Positions 16,631 through 26,276 of a DNA stretch of 64,000 nt are shown here, piece after piece (positions within the stretch are counted from its first letter, which is position 1; the number at the start of each line of letters is the position of its first letter). The notes below the pieces were generated by a model, which did not search any database, was not told where the DNA came from, and saw nothing but the letters and a program-made list of their open reading frames with translations. Made by a program: the position numbers and the translations under genes. Source of the DNA: Umezawaea tangerina (GTDB lineage: Bacteria; Actinomycetota; Actinomycetes; Mycobacteriales; Pseudonocardiaceae); assembly GCF_003002815.1 (NCBI RefSeq), contig NZ_PVTF01000010.1, positions 124,001-188,000 on the forward strand, given 5' to 3'.

Positions 16631-19042
16631 ATGAGCCCGATCGACACCGCACTGGCCGCGCTCGACCTCGAGACCAAGGTCGGCTTGCTCGCGGGCCAGG
16701 ACGTGTGGTCGCTGCCGGAGGTCCCGCACATCGGCCTGCGCTCGCTGGTCATGTCGGACGGACCCATCGGCGTCCGCGGCACCGAGTGGACGCCCGACGA
16801 CCCGGCGGTCGTGCTCCCGAGCCCCACCGCGCTCGCCGCGACCTGGGACCCGGCGCTGGCCAGGAGGGTCGGCACCCTGCTGGCCCAGGAGGCCCGCCGC
16901 AAGGGCGTGCACCTGCTGCTCGCGCCGACCGTGAACCTGCACCGAACCCCGTTGGGCGGCAGGCACTTCGAGTGCTACTCCGAGGACCCGCTGCTGACCG
17001 CGGGGATCGGCGTCGGCTACGTGCTCGGCGTGCAGGACGGCGGTGTCGGCGCGACCGTCAAGCACTTCGTCGCCAACGACTCCGAGACCGCCCGCTTCGT
17101 CCTCGACGCCGCCGTCGACGACCGCACCCTCCGCGAGCTCTACCTCGCCCCGTTCGAGGCGGTCGTGCGCGCGGGCGGCTGGGCGGTCATGTCCGCGTAC
17201 AACGGCGTCAACGGGCGCACGATGTCCGAGAACGGCCTGCTGCAGAACGGTCTGCTCAAGGACGAGTGGGGCTTCGACGGCGTGGTCGTCTCCGACTGGA
17301 CGGCCGCGAAGACCACCGCCGGAACCGCGCTGGGCGGTCTGGACGTCGCCATGCCCGGACCCGGCAACCCCTACGGCGCCAAGCTCGTCGAGGCCGTCCG
17401 CTCCGGCGAGGTCCCCGAGTCCGTCGTGGACGACATGGTCCGCCGCGTGCTGCGCCTAGCGGGCCGCGTCGGCCTGCTCGACGGCGTCGACCCGGTCGTG
17501 GCGCAGCCGCCGCCCGAGGTCGACGGCGACGCGCTGGCCAAGGAGGTGGCGGAGCGCTCGTTCGTGCTGCTGCGCAACGACGGCACGCTTCCGCTGGCGT
17601 CCCCGACCCTGGCCGTGGTCGGCATGGCGGCCGAACAGGCCCGCATCCTCGGCGGCGGCAGCGTCCACGTGTTCCCGCCGCACGTCGTGTCCCCTTTGGA
17701 CGGTCTGCGCGACCGCGGCGTCGAGCTCGTCTACGAGCCCGGTGTCGACCCGCGCACCAAGCTGCCCGCCGCGTCCGGTCCGGAGTGGACGGACCCGGAG
17801 ACCGGCGAGACCGGGCTGCGCATGGTGTTCCGCGACGCGGCGGGCGCCGAGCTCGGGCGCGTGCTGCTGGACGAGGCCAGGACCGGCTGGATCGGCAGGA
17901 TGCCCGTCGAGCTCGACAGCTCGCTGCTGGACACCGTCGAGGTCACCGCCCTGTTCCGCCCGCTGGTGTTCGGCGAGCACCGGTTCGGCGTGGCGGGCAT
18001 CGGCGACTTCGTGCTCACCGTCGACGGCGAGGTCCTGTTCGACGACAAGCAGGTCGCCTACGACGACGACCCGGCCGCGGGCATCCTGCTGCACCCCGAG
18101 ACGCAGGTGACCGCCGAGGTCGCCGGTCCCGTGCTGGTGTCCCTGCGCCACAAGGTCTGGGTCCGCCCCGGCCTCGGCACCGTCGTCGGCCTCACCCTCG
18201 GCCACGCCGAGCCGGGCCCCTCCGACGACGAGCTCATCCGCCGCGCCGTGGTCGCCGCCGCGTCCGCCCAGGTGGCCGTCGTCGTGGTCGCCACCACCGA
18301 GGAGGTCGAGTCCGAGGGCTTCGACCGCCGCTCGCTCGCGTTGCCCGGCAGGCAGGACGACATGGTCTTCGCCATCGCCGCCGCCAACCCCCGCACCGTC
18401 GTGGTCGTCAACGCCGGGTCGCCCGTCGAGATGCCCTGGCTCGACGACGTCGCCGCCGTGCTGCTCACCTGGTTCCCCGGCCAGGAGGCGGGCGCCGCCC
18501 TGGCCGACGTCCTCTTCGGCGACGCCGAGCCCGCGGGCCGCCTCCCCACCACCTGGCCGGTGCGCGAAGACGACGCCCCGGTGCTCGACGTCGACCCCGT
18601 GGACGGCGTGCTCACCTACCGCGAGGGCCTGTTCATCGGCTACCGCGCCTGGCAGGGCCGCGACGTCCGCCCCGCCTTCTGGTTCGGCCACGGCCTCGGC
18701 TACACCACCTGGTCCTACGAGTCGATCGAGGTCACCGACCTCGCCACCGTCACAGTCACCGTCCGCCTCTGCAACACCGGCACCCGCGCGGGCCGCGAGG
18801 TCGTCCAGGTCTACCTCGTCCCCGAGACCCCGCTACCCGACCGCCCGACCCGCTGGTTGGCGGGCTTCGCCTCGGTCGCGGCGGAGGCGGGGGAGACCGT
18901 CGAGGTGGTGGTCGAGGTGCCGGAGCGGGCCGTCCAGGGCTGGGAGGACGGCGCGTGGCGGACGTTGACCGGGACGTACGTCGTCGAGGTCGGCCACGAC
19001 TACGGCGACACCCGGCTGACCGCCGAGCTGAAGATCACGTGA
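16631..19042 (+). CDS. GH3 beta-glucosidase with inserted PA14 domain
   Basis: An 803-residue enzyme, TAGGAGG a few bases before the ATG. The N-terminal TIM barrel has NLHRTPLGGRHFECYSEDP, KHFVAND and the nucleophile motif VVVSDW (Asp about 222). After ~residue 360 a PA14-like beta-sandwich interrupts the second domain, which continues with ESEGFDRRSLALPG carrying the likely acid/base Glu. A fibronectin III-like domain closes the chain. No signal peptide is seen, so it acts in the cytosol on imported oligosaccharides or glycosides. The PA14 arrangement matches the fungal and actinomycete BglI subgroup. Its stop overlaps the methyltransferase start (GTGA). Confidence 0.92.
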   Translation: MSPIDTALAALDLETKVGLLAGQDVWSLPEVPHIGLRSLVMSDGPIGVRGTEWTPDDPAVVLPSPTALAATWDPALARRVGTLLAQEARRKGVHLLLAPTVNLHRTPLGGRHFECYSEDPLLTAGIGVGYVLGVQDGGVGATVKHFVANDSETARFVLDAAVDDRTLRELYLAPFEAVVRAGGWAVMSAYNGVNGRTMSENGLLQNGLLKDEWGFDGVVVSDWTAAKTTAGTALGGLDVAMPGPGNPYGAKLVEAVRSGEVPESVVDDMVRRVLRLAGRVGLLDGVDPVVAQPPPEVDGDALAKEVAERSFVLLRNDGTLPLASPTLAVVGMAAEQARILGGGSVHVFPPHVVSPLDGLRDRGVELVYEPGVDPRTKLPAASGPEWTDPETGETGLRMVFRDAAGAELGRVLLDEARTGWIGRMPVELDSSLLDTVEVTALFRPLVFGEHRFGVAGIGDFVLTVDGEVLFDDKQVAYDDDPAAGILLHPETQVTAEVAGPVLVSLRHKVWVRPGLGTVVGLTLGHAEPGPSDDELIRRAVVAAASAQVAVVVVATTEEVESEGFDRRSLALPGRQDDMVFAIAAANPRTVVVVNAGSPVEMPWLDDVAAVLLTWFPGQEAGAALADVLFGDAEPAGRLPTTWPVREDDAPVLDVDPVDGVLTYREGLFIGYRAWQGRDVRPAFWFGHGLGYTTWSYESIEVTDLATVTVTVRLCNTGTRAGREVVQVYLVPETPLPDRPTRWLAGFASVAAEAGETVEVVVEVPERAVQGWEDGAWRTLTGTYVVEVGHDYGDTRLTAELKIT

Positions 19043-19620
19043 CCGACCTGCCCGCCGACTGGTCCGCCTGGCGCGACCGCGTCGACGTGTCCACCTACGA
19101 CGACCGCTGGCGCCGGATGGCCGCCGCCGGCCACGACCCGCACGGCGAAGCCTCTTTGGTCATGTCGTACTCACCGGGAAGCGTCCTCGACGGCGGCTGC
19201 GGCACCGGCCGCGTCGCCATCGAACTGGCCGGCCGCGGCGTCCACGTCGTCGGCGTCGACCACGACCAGACCATGCTCACTGCGGCTCGCGGCAAAGCCC
19301 CTGACCTGCGCTGGGTGCAGTCGGGCCTGGAGTCCATGGCCCTCGACGAACTCTTCGACCTCGTCGTCCTCGCCGGCAACGTCATCCCGTACGCCTCGCC
19401 GGACGTCCGCGCCACGGCCGTCGCCACCTGCGCGTCCCACCTGTCACCCGGCGGCCGTCTCGTCGCGGGCTTCCAACTCCGCCCGGACTGGCCTTCGGTG
19501 GTCGAGTACGACGGGTGGTGCGAGGTTGCGGGGCTACGCCTTGAGGACCGCTGGGCCACGTGGGACCGGGAGCCTTATGCGGGTGGGAACTACGCGGTCA
19601 GCGTCCACGTCAAGCAGTGA
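19039..19620 (+). CDS. Class I SAM-dependent methyltransferase
   Basis: A 193-residue protein starting at GTG, overlapping the glucosidase stop. The SAM-binding motif VLDGGCGTGRVAIELAGRG is followed by VVGVDHDQTML and DLVVLAGNVIPY, typical of methyltransf_25-type enzymes. Substrate unknown; coupling to a glycosidase could mean a glycoside-derived acceptor, but that is speculation. Confidence 0.85.
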   Translation: MTDLPADWSAWRDRVDVSTYDDRWRRMAAAGHDPHGEASLVMSYSPGSVLDGGCGTGRVAIELAGRGVHVVGVDHDQTMLTAARGKAPDLRWVQSGLESMALDELFDLVVLAGNVIPYASPDVRATAVATCASHLSPGGRLVAGFQLRPDWPSVVEYDGWCEVAGLRLEDRWATWDREPYAGGNYAVSVHVKQ

Positions 19621-19625
19621 AAAAG

Positions 19626-19676
19626 CCCCTCAACGCCGAGGGGCCGGTTGCGACGGCGTGCCGCGTCGCGACCGGC
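19626..19676 (-). terminator. Tandem hairpins, T-tract on the minus strand
   Basis: Hairpin one, GCCCCTC-aacgcc-GAGGGGC (19626-19645), is followed on the minus strand by TTTTT. Hairpin two (19645-19676) has 10 of 11 paired arm bases around a 10-base loop. Together they end the minus-strand signalling operon and probably also the plus-strand glucosidase transcript. Confidence 0.75.
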
Positions 19677-19771
19677 CCGGGGGGCGGAGGGTGTCGAACT
19701 TGCCTCGGGGGCTGCGGGACGCGTTGGTCATGAAGATCAGCTACCCGACGCCGTCCGAGGTCAAACCACCC

Positions 19772-20209
19772 TCAGCGCGGCAACTTCACCACGGTCACGA
19801 AGAAGTCGTCGATCTGCCGGACGACCTCGATGAACCGGTCGAAGTCCACCGGCTTGGTGACGTAGGCGTTGGCGTGGAGGTTGTAGCTGCGCAGGATGTC
19901 CTCCTCCGCCTCCGACGTGGTCAGCACGACCACCGGGATCGACCGCAGCCGCTCGTCGGCCTTCACCTCGGCCAGCACCTCGCGCCCGTCCATCCTGGGC
20001 AGGTTGAGGTCGAGCAGGATGAGGCCGGGCCTGGGGGCGTTGGCGTGTTCGCCCTCGCGGCGCAGGAACTGGAGGGCCTCGACGCCGTCGCGGACGACGT
20101 GCAGCGAGTTGCGGATCTTGTGGTGTTCGAAGGCCTCCTGCGTCATCAACGCGTCGCCGGGGTCGTCCTCTACCAGCAGGACGTCTACCACGCTCAGTGC
20201 ATCACTCAT
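19772..20209 (-). CDS. CheY-like single-domain response regulator (Rcp1 type)
   Basis: A 145-residue receiver with no output domain. [13 protein letters not shown], phosphoacceptor Asp in LILLDLNLP (about D67), VVLTTS and YVTKPVD are all conserved. This subgroup, with an N-terminal acidic pair and a DGxEALxFLR helix, is typical of Rcp1-like partners of CHASE3 or phytochrome kinases. The start overlaps the end of the kinase gene by eight bases, so they form one unit and the kinase likely phosphorylates it. Confidence 0.92.
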   Translation of the reverse strand: MSDALSVVDVLLVEDDPGDALMTQEAFEHHKIRNSLHVVRDGVEALQFLRREGEHANAPRPGLILLDLNLPRMDGREVLAEVKADERLRSIPVVVLTTSEAEEDILRSYNLHANAYVTKPVDFDRFIEVVRQIDDFFVTVVKLPR

Positions 20210-21752
20210 GGGGGGGCTCGGATTCCTCGACGACGGGCAGGGTGAAACGGAAGGTGGTGCCGGTGTCCTGGTCGGTGTCCAACCAGATGGTGCCACCGTG
20301 GTACTCGATGATCTTGCGACACATCGCGAGACCGATCCCCGTACCGGGATAGGCGTCCTTGTGGTGCAGCCGCTGGAAGATCACGAAGATCCGTTCGGCG
20401 TACTCGGAGTCGATCCCGATGCCGTTGTCGCGGCAGGTGAACGTCCAGAACCCGTCGGTGCGCTCGACGGTCAGCCGCACCTCCGGCTTCTCGGTGCCGT
20501 GGAACTTCAGCGCGTTGCCGATGAGGTTCTGGAACACCCCGCCGAGCAGCGACGCCTCGCCGCGCACCGACGGCAGGTCCGCGGCCACGTCGATCGTGGC
20601 CTCCGCCTCCTGGATGGCGGGGGACAGCGACGCCACGACCTGGCCGACGACCTCGCCGAGGTCGACGATGGTGTGCTCGCGGGCCATGCGGCCGACCCGT
20701 GAGAACGCGAGCAGGTCGTTGATCAGCACCTGCATGCGCTTGGCGCCGTCGACGGCGAAGCCGATGTACTGGTCGGCGCGGTCGTCGAGCTGCCCGCCGT
20801 AGCGGCGTTCGAGCAGCTGGCAGAAGCTCGCGACCTTGCGCAGGGGCTCCTGGAGGTCGTGCGAGGCGACGTAGGCGAACTGCTCCAGCTCGGCGTTGGA
20901 GCGCTGCAGCTCCGTGGACTGGGCGTCCAGCCGCCGGTGGGCCTCCTGGACTGACTCCAGGTCGGCGAGGATCCGGTGGCGCATGCCGTCGATGTCGTGG
21001 CCGAGCATCACGATCTCGCGCGGACCGGTCACGTCGACCTGCTTGGCGAAGTCGCCGGACGCGACGACCCGCACCTGCTCGGCCAGCCCGGCCAGCGGCG
21101 CGATGAGGATCCGGTAGAGCACGAAGGCGACGACCGCGATGAGCCCGACCATCAGGACGCCGACGCTCAGCGCCACCCACAGGACGATGTTCGCGGCCCG
21201 GTCGAGCTTGGCGCGGGCCGCGTCGACGTCGACGGCCATCCTGGCTTCCAGGTCGTCGGTGGCGCCGCGCAGCCGGTCGAACAGCTGCTTGCCCTGGTCG
21301 GTCGACGCCGCCGCGGCACTGGGGCCCTGGGCGCGGACCTGGGCGATCAGCGGCTCGGCGTAGCCGCCGCGCCACTCGACCGCGTACTGCTCGATGCGGC
21401 CGAGCTCCTCGGTGTAGGCGGGCGAGGTCGACCCGATCCGGGTGCGGGCGTTGTCGAGCGCGGTCCGCTCGTCGCCCTGGCCGGACAGGTAGGGCGCGAG
21501 GAAGTCGTCGCGGCCGCTGAGCGCGAAGCCCCGCACGCCGGTCTCCTGGTTGACGAACGCCGTCGACAGCTCCTGGACGTGCCGCCGCGCCGGACCGATC
21601 TGCTCCAGCACGAGCAGCCGCGCGTCGGTGAGCTGGGACAACGACACCGCGACGGCGCCCACCGCCCCGCCCGACACGAGGATCAGGATCGCCACGGAGG
21701 CGAACAGCAGCCGTTTGGCGGGCCACCTCGTCGTGTAGTCCGGGGTGGTCAT
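20202..21752 (-). CDS. CHASE3-HAMP sensor histidine kinase
   Basis: A 516-residue membrane kinase starting at ATG 21752 (ATGA overlap with the upstream phosphatase). The first helix ([20 protein letters not shown]) leads into a CHASE3 extracellular domain ([15 protein letters not shown]). The second helix is at ~180-205, then HAMP, a coiled coil, HisKA with the H-box [14 protein letters not shown], and HATPase_c with [16 protein letters not shown] and GTGIGLAMC. The architecture is that of bacteriophytochrome-like kinases that pair with single-domain receivers, which is the next gene here. The signal is unknown. Confidence 0.93.
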   Translation of the reverse strand: MTTPDYTTRWPAKRLLFASVAILILVSGGAVGAVAVSLSQLTDARLLVLEQIGPARRHVQELSTAFVNQETGVRGFALSGRDDFLAPYLSGQGDERTALDNARTRIGSTSPAYTEELGRIEQYAVEWRGGYAEPLIAQVRAQGPSAAAASTDQGKQLFDRLRGATDDLEARMAVDVDAARAKLDRAANIVLWVALSVGVLMVGLIAVVAFVLYRILIAPLAGLAEQVRVVASGDFAKQVDVTGPREIVMLGHDIDGMRHRILADLESVQEAHRRLDAQSTELQRSNAELEQFAYVASHDLQEPLRKVASFCQLLERRYGGQLDDRADQYIGFAVDGAKRMQVLINDLLAFSRVGRMAREHTIVDLGEVVGQVVASLSPAIQEAEATIDVAADLPSVRGEASLLGGVFQNLIGNALKFHGTEKPEVRLTVERTDGFWTFTCRDNGIGIDSEYAERIFVIFQRLHHKDAYPGTGIGLAMCRKIIEYHGGTIWLDTDQDTGTTFRFTLPVVEESEPPHE

Positions 21753-22921
21753 CGGGTCCTTTCCGAGAGGAGCAGGACGGCCATGTCGTCGTCCAGCTCG
21801 CCGCCGTTGAGCTCCTCCACCTTGGAGATGAGCGTGTCGAGCAGCCACGACTGCCTGCGCGGCCAGTCCGGCTCGCTGCCGGACATGCCCTCGATCAGGG
21901 AGATGAGCCGTTCCGACCCGAGCCGTTCCGGGTCGCCGACGACCCGGCCCTCGACCAGGCCGTCGGTGTAGAGCATCAGGGACCAGCCCGACGGCAGCGG
22001 CACGTCCAGGCCGCTCCAAGTGCTGTCCGCCAGCACGCCCAGCGGGAGGCCCGCGCGGTCGCGGGGCAGCTCCACGACCCGGTCGCCGACCAGCAGCATC
22101 GGCTCCGGGTGGCCCGCCAGGTACACCCGCGCCCAGCGGCGGTCCGGGGAGATGGTCAGCATGCACACGGTGGTGAACAGGCCGGGCTGGTGGCGTTCGT
22201 GCACCAGGATCTGGTGCAGCGTGCGCAGCACCCTCCACGGCTCCTGCTCGGCCAGCACGAGCGCGCGCCACGCGATGCGCAGGCACACGCCCAGCGCGGC
22301 CTCGTCGGGGCCGTGGCCGCAGACGTCGCCGATGATGACCTGGAGGGTGCCGTCGGACAGCCGCACCGCGTCGAAGAAGTCGCCGCCCAGCAGCATCCGG
22401 CTGCCGCCGGGCCGGTAGCGGGTCTCCAGGGCCAGGTCCTCGCCGTGCATGATCGGCGAGGGCAGCAGGCCGCGTTCCAGGCGGGTCTTCTCGGCGGCGT
22501 GCAGCTGCTCGTCGCGCAGCTGGCGGGTGGTCTCCTCGGCGTGCTTGCGCTCCACGGCGTAGCGGATGCCGCGCATCAGCAGCGCGCCGTCGACCTGGTC
22601 CTTCACCAGGTAGTCCTGGGCACCGGCCGCGACGGCCATGGTGCCCTGGCGCTCGTCGGTGAGGCCGGTCAGCACGAGGATCGCGGCGGGGGAGGAGAGC
22701 GCGAGCAGCCTGCGCAGCCCGTCCAGGCCGGTGGTGTCCGGCAGCCCGAGGTCGAGCAGTACGCAGTCGGCGTGCGGCAGGAGCTTCTCGGCCTCCTGGA
22801 GACTGCGCGCACGGGTCAGCTCGACCAGCGCGTCCACTTCCTCCAGGAGCGCTTCGACCAGCACGGCGTCACCTTCGTCGTCCTCGACGAGCAGCACGCG
22901 CACAGGTCGGGTCGAGATCAC
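21749..22921 (-). CDS. Receiver domain-PP2C (SpoIIE-type) serine phosphatase
   Basis: A 390-residue protein from GTG 22921. Residues 1-125 form a receiver domain (LLVEDDEGDA, Asp about 57 in CVLLDLGLPD). A linker helix follows, then a SpoIIE/RsbU PP2C domain with GGDFFDAVRLSDG, VIIGDVCGHGPDEA and the closing GGELDDDMAVLL, whose aspartates bind Mn2+. Such RsbU-like proteins dephosphorylate anti-sigma factor antagonists in partner-switching stress pathways. It is the first gene of the operon; the downstream kinase may phosphorylate its receiver. No anti-sigma antagonist gene is in the window. Confidence 0.9.
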   Translation of the reverse strand: MISTRPVRVLLVEDDEGDAVLVEALLEEVDALVELTRARSLQEAEKLLPHADCVLLDLGLPDTTGLDGLRRLLALSSPAAILVLTGLTDERQGTMAVAAGAQDYLVKDQVDGALLMRGIRYAVERKHAEETTRQLRDEQLHAAEKTRLERGLLPSPIMHGEDLALETRYRPGGSRMLLGGDFFDAVRLSDGTLQVIIGDVCGHGPDEAALGVCLRIAWRALVLAEQEPWRVLRTLHQILVHERHQPGLFTTVCMLTISPDRRWARVYLAGHPEPMLLVGDRVVELPRDRAGLPLGVLADSTWSGLDVPLPSGWSLMLYTDGLVEGRVVGDPERLGSERLISLIEGMSGSEPDWPRRQSWLLDTLISKVEELNGGELDDDMAVLLLSERTR

Positions 22922-23083
22922 GACCTGATCCGCTTCGGTGAGGCTGGGCACGAGCGGGGAGAGTAGTCGAACGCCTTCGGCGGGGCCCTCGAAGGAGCGC
23001 CGAACAGCCCCTCCGGATCGCCCGGAGGCGGTCCGGACGGCCCCGGCGGAAACCTTTCGCGGCCCTGCGCCGAAGATCCTGGT

Positions 23084-23809
23084 GTGAACGAGTCCACAAA
23101 GGCGCTGACCGTGCGTCAGATGGCCGCACTCACCCGGCTGATGCCGCGCCGCGGCCGCGGGTTCTGGTTCGGCCTGACCATCGACGTCCTCTGGTCGGTC
23201 GTCGTGCTGTTCGTCCCCATGCGGATGACGGGCCGCGAGCACGTGCCGAAGACCGGTGGCGTGCTGCTGGCGTTCAACCACATCTCCTTCGCCGACCCGG
23301 TGAGCTCGACGGTGTTCGCCCTGGTGTCCGGCCGGGTGCCGCGCTACCTCGCGAAGGCCAGCCTGTGGAGGCTGCCGCTGGTGGGCTCCATCATGAGGTC
23401 GGGCCGCCACGTCCCGGTCGACCGCGGCACGGCCCGCGCGGGCCTCGCGCTCACCGGTGCCCAGGGCGCCGTGGAACGCGGGGAGTGCGTGGCGGTGTAC
23501 CCGGAGGGCACGTTCACCAGCGACCCCGAGGGCTGGCCGATGACGGGCAAGTCCGGGGTGGCGCGCGCCGCGCTGGCCAGCCGCGTCCCGGTCGTGCCGA
23601 TCGCCCAGTGGGGCACGCAGCGGCTGCTGCCGCGCGGCTCGTTCCTGCCCCGGCCGCTGCCCCGAAAGCGCGTGGACGTCGCCGCCGGGCCCGCCGTGGA
23701 CCTGTCGGACCTCTACGACCTGGAGCCGACCAAGGAGGTCCTCGACAAGGCGACCGCCCGGATCATGGCCGCGATCACCGACCTGCTGGCCGGGATCAGG
23801 ACCGGCTGA
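23084..23809 (+). CDS. 1-acylglycerol-3-phosphate acyltransferase (PlsC family)
   Basis: A 241-residue membrane-associated acyltransferase starting at GTG. Motif I is NHISFAD (NHx4D), motif III is YPEGTFT and a downstream motif is VPIAQWGTQ, all characteristic of lysophosphatidate acyltransferases. One hydrophobic segment (~30-48) anchors it. It would add the second acyl chain in phospholipid synthesis. It is divergent from the signalling operon. Confidence 0.88.
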   Translation: MNESTKALTVRQMAALTRLMPRRGRGFWFGLTIDVLWSVVVLFVPMRMTGREHVPKTGGVLLAFNHISFADPVSSTVFALVSGRVPRYLAKASLWRLPLVGSIMRSGRHVPVDRGTARAGLALTGAQGAVERGECVAVYPEGTFTSDPEGWPMTGKSGVARAALASRVPVVPIAQWGTQRLLPRGSFLPRPLPRKRVDVAAGPAVDLSDLYDLEPTKEVLDKATARIMAAITDLLAGIRTG

Positions 23810-23830
23810 GCCGGGCACCTCCACCGGCGC

Positions 23831-25249
23831 TCAGAAGGCGCTCATCACGTGCTTGACCCGCGTGTAGTCCTCCAGCGCGTACCCCGAGAGGTCCTTGCCG
23901 TACCCCGAGTCCTTGAACCCGCCGTGCGGCATCTCCGACGCGAACACCGAGTGCGCGTTGACCCACACCACCCCGAAGTCCAGCCGCGCGGACATCCGCA
24001 GCGCGGTCCCGTGGTCGCGGGTCCACACCGACGACGCGAGCCCGTGGGCGACGCCGTTGGCCATCCGCACCGCGGACTCCTCGTCGGTGAACGGCTGCAC
24101 CGTGACGACCGGTCCGAAGATCTCCTGCTGCACGGCCTCGTCCCGCTGCCGCAGTCCGGACACCACGGTGGGGGCGTAGAAGTAGCCGCGGTCGCCCACC
24201 CTGGTGCCGCCGGTCTCCAGCACGGCGTGCGGTGGCAGCCGGTCGACGAACCCGGCGACCCGCGCGAGGTGGTCGGCGCTGCTCAACGGCCCGTAGTCGG
24301 CGGTGGTGTCCTCCGGCCCGCCGGTCCGGGTGGCCCGCGCGTGCCCGACGAGCGCGGCCAGGAACTCGTCGTGCGCGGACGCCTCGACCAGGACGCGGGT
24401 CGCGGCCGTGCAGTCCTGCCCGGCGTTGAAGAACCCCGCCGCGGCGACGGTCCCGGCCGCCGCGGCCAGGTCGGCGTCCGCGAACACCACCACCGGCGAC
24501 TTCCCGCCCAGCTCCAGGTGGGTGCGCTTCAGCCCGGCGGCCCCGGCCACCTCCGTGCCCGCCCGCACCGACCCGGTGATCGACACCAGGTCCGGCCGCG
24601 GGTGCGCCACCAGCGCCCGCCCGGTGTCGCGGTCCCCGCAGACGACGTTCACCACCCCCGGCGGCAGGTGCCCGGCGCAGATCGCGCCCAGCAGCGCCGT
24701 GCTGGCGGGCGTGCACTCGGACGGCTTGACCACCACCGCGTTCCCCGCCGCCACCGCGGGCGCGATCTTCCACACGGCCATCATCAGCGGGTAGTTCCAC
24801 GGCGTCACCTGGGCGCACACCCCGACCGGCTCGCGCCGCACGACCGAGGCGAAGCCGCGCGCGTACTCGCCCGCCGACCGCCCCTCCAGCAGCCGCGCGG
24901 CACCCGCGAAGAACCGCAGGTGGTCCACGCACGGCCCCACCTCCTCCGAGGCCGTCAGCGCCACCGGCTTGCCGGTGTCGGCGACCTCCACGGCCACCAC
25001 CTCGGCCGTGCGCGCCTCCAGCTCGTCCGCGATCCGCAGCAGGGCCAGCTGGCGCTCGGCGGGCGTGCTCCACCGCCAGGTCGCGAACGCGGTCGACGCG
25101 GCGTCGAGGGCGGCGTCCACGTCGGCCGCGCCGGACAGGGGGGAGGTCGCGTACACCTCGCCGGTGGCCGGGTCGACGACCTCCAGCTCCCGCCCGTCGG
25201 CCGCGTCCGACTCCTTGCCGTTCACCAGGTTGCGGAACCTCAAGAGCAC
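23831..25249 (-). CDS. NAD-dependent aldehyde dehydrogenase, gamma-aminobutyraldehyde dehydrogenase-like
   Basis: A 472-residue ALDH. The catalytic Cys lies in FFNAGQDCTAATR and the general-base Glu in HLELGGKSPVVVF. TPWNYPLMMAVWKIAPA and SITGSVRAG are the cofactor-binding motifs, and FGPVV the C-terminal one. The sequence style (GQDCTA, PHGGFKDSGYGKDLS) is that of PatD-like enzymes oxidising 4-aminobutanal in putrescine breakdown; other aminoaldehydes or betaine aldehyde are possible. The chosen start is GTG 25249; a TTG two codons on is an alternative. No polyamine genes are adjacent. Confidence 0.87.
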   Translation of the reverse strand: MLLRFRNLVNGKESDAADGRELEVVDPATGEVYATSPLSGAADVDAALDAASTAFATWRWSTPAERQLALLRIADELEARTAEVVAVEVADTGKPVALTASEEVGPCVDHLRFFAGAARLLEGRSAGEYARGFASVVRREPVGVCAQVTPWNYPLMMAVWKIAPAVAAGNAVVVKPSECTPASTALLGAICAGHLPPGVVNVVCGDRDTGRALVAHPRPDLVSITGSVRAGTEVAGAAGLKRTHLELGGKSPVVVFADADLAAAAGTVAAAGFFNAGQDCTAATRVLVEASAHDEFLAALVGHARATRTGGPEDTTADYGPLSSADHLARVAGFVDRLPPHAVLETGGTRVGDRGYFYAPTVVSGLRQRDEAVQQEIFGPVVTVQPFTDEESAVRMANGVAHGLASSVWTRDHGTALRMSARLDFGVVWVNAHSVFASEMPHGGFKDSGYGKDLSGYALEDYTRVKHVMSAF

Positions 25250-25357
25250 CCCTTCGAGGACGATCGGACATCACCGGGGGACGCGGGGATATTGTTCGTC
25301 CCACCTGGCCGTCCGTAGCGTCGTCGGCACAGATCAGGAACGACCAAGGAGAAAGTC

Positions 25358-26275
25358 ATGCGCGCTGTCCTCCAGACCGCTTTCGGTGGACCCGAGGTGC
25401 TGAAGGTCGCGGAGGTCGACCGCCCCGCGCCCGGTCCCGGCGAGGTTCTGGTCAGGGTGCACGCGGCCGGTATCAACCCGGTAGACGCGCTCGTCAGGGC
25501 CGGGGGCTACCGGCTGCTGGGCGAGCCGCCGTTCGTCGTCGGCTGGGACGTCTCCGGCGTGGTCGAGCAGGCCGCCGGCGGGTACCAGGTCGGCGACGAG
25601 GTCTACGGGATGCCGCGCTTCCCCGGTGCCGCGAACGCCTACGCCGAGTACGTGACGGCGCCCGCCGACGAGCTGGCCCGCAAGCCCGTCTCGCTCGACC
25701 ACGTGCACGCCGCCGCGCTCCCGCTGGCGGTGCTGACCGCGTGGCAGGGCCTCGTGGACGGGGCCGAGATCACCGAGGGCCAGCGGGTGCTGGTGCACGG
25801 AGCCGCGGGCGGTGTCGGCCACCTCGCGGTGCAGATCGCCAAGGCGCACGGCGCCCACGTGATCGCGTTGGCGAGCGCCGCGAAGCACGAGTTCGTGCGC
25901 GGGCTCGGCGCCGACGAGGTGGTCGACTACCGGAGCACCGACTTCACCACCGTGCTCGGCGACCTCGACGTCGTGTTCGACTCGGTCCGGCAGTCCGACC
26001 GCTCGCTGACCGTCCTGCGGCCCGGCGGGACGCTCGTCACCATCAAGGAGCAGACCGACGAGGAGCTGGCCGCGCGGGTCACCGCGGCCGGTCGGCGGTT
26101 CGTCGGCACGAGCGTCGTCCCGGACGGCCCGGCGCTGGCCGCCGTCGCCGCGCTCGTCGACCAAGGGCGGATCCGGGTGCACGTCAGCGAGGCGTTCACC
26201 TTCGCCGAGGCCGCGAAGGCGCACGAGCTGGTCGAGTCCGGCCACACCACGGGCAAGATCGTGCTGACGGTCTGA
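25358..26275 (+). CDS. NADP-dependent quinone oxidoreductase-like (MDR superfamily)
   Basis: A 305-residue medium-chain dehydrogenase with AAGGAGAAAG just before the ATG. VRVHAAGINPVDALVR and the Rossmann motif HGAAGGVGHLAVQIAKA are typical of zinc-free quinone oxidoreductases. Residues binding catalytic zinc are absent. It reduces quinones or enones with NADPH. It is followed one base later by an AraC regulator gene, suggesting co-transcription and control. Confidence 0.9.
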   Translation: MRAVLQTAFGGPEVLKVAEVDRPAPGPGEVLVRVHAAGINPVDALVRAGGYRLLGEPPFVVGWDVSGVVEQAAGGYQVGDEVYGMPRFPGAANAYAEYVTAPADELARKPVSLDHVHAAALPLAVLTAWQGLVDGAEITEGQRVLVHGAAGGVGHLAVQIAKAHGAHVIALASAAKHEFVRGLGADEVVDYRSTDFTTVLGDLDVVFDSVRQSDRSLTVLRPGGTLVTIKEQTDEELAARVTAAGRRFVGTSVVPDGPALAAVAALVDQGRIRVHVSEAFTFAEAAKAHELVESGHTTGKIVLTV

Positions 26276-26276
26276 C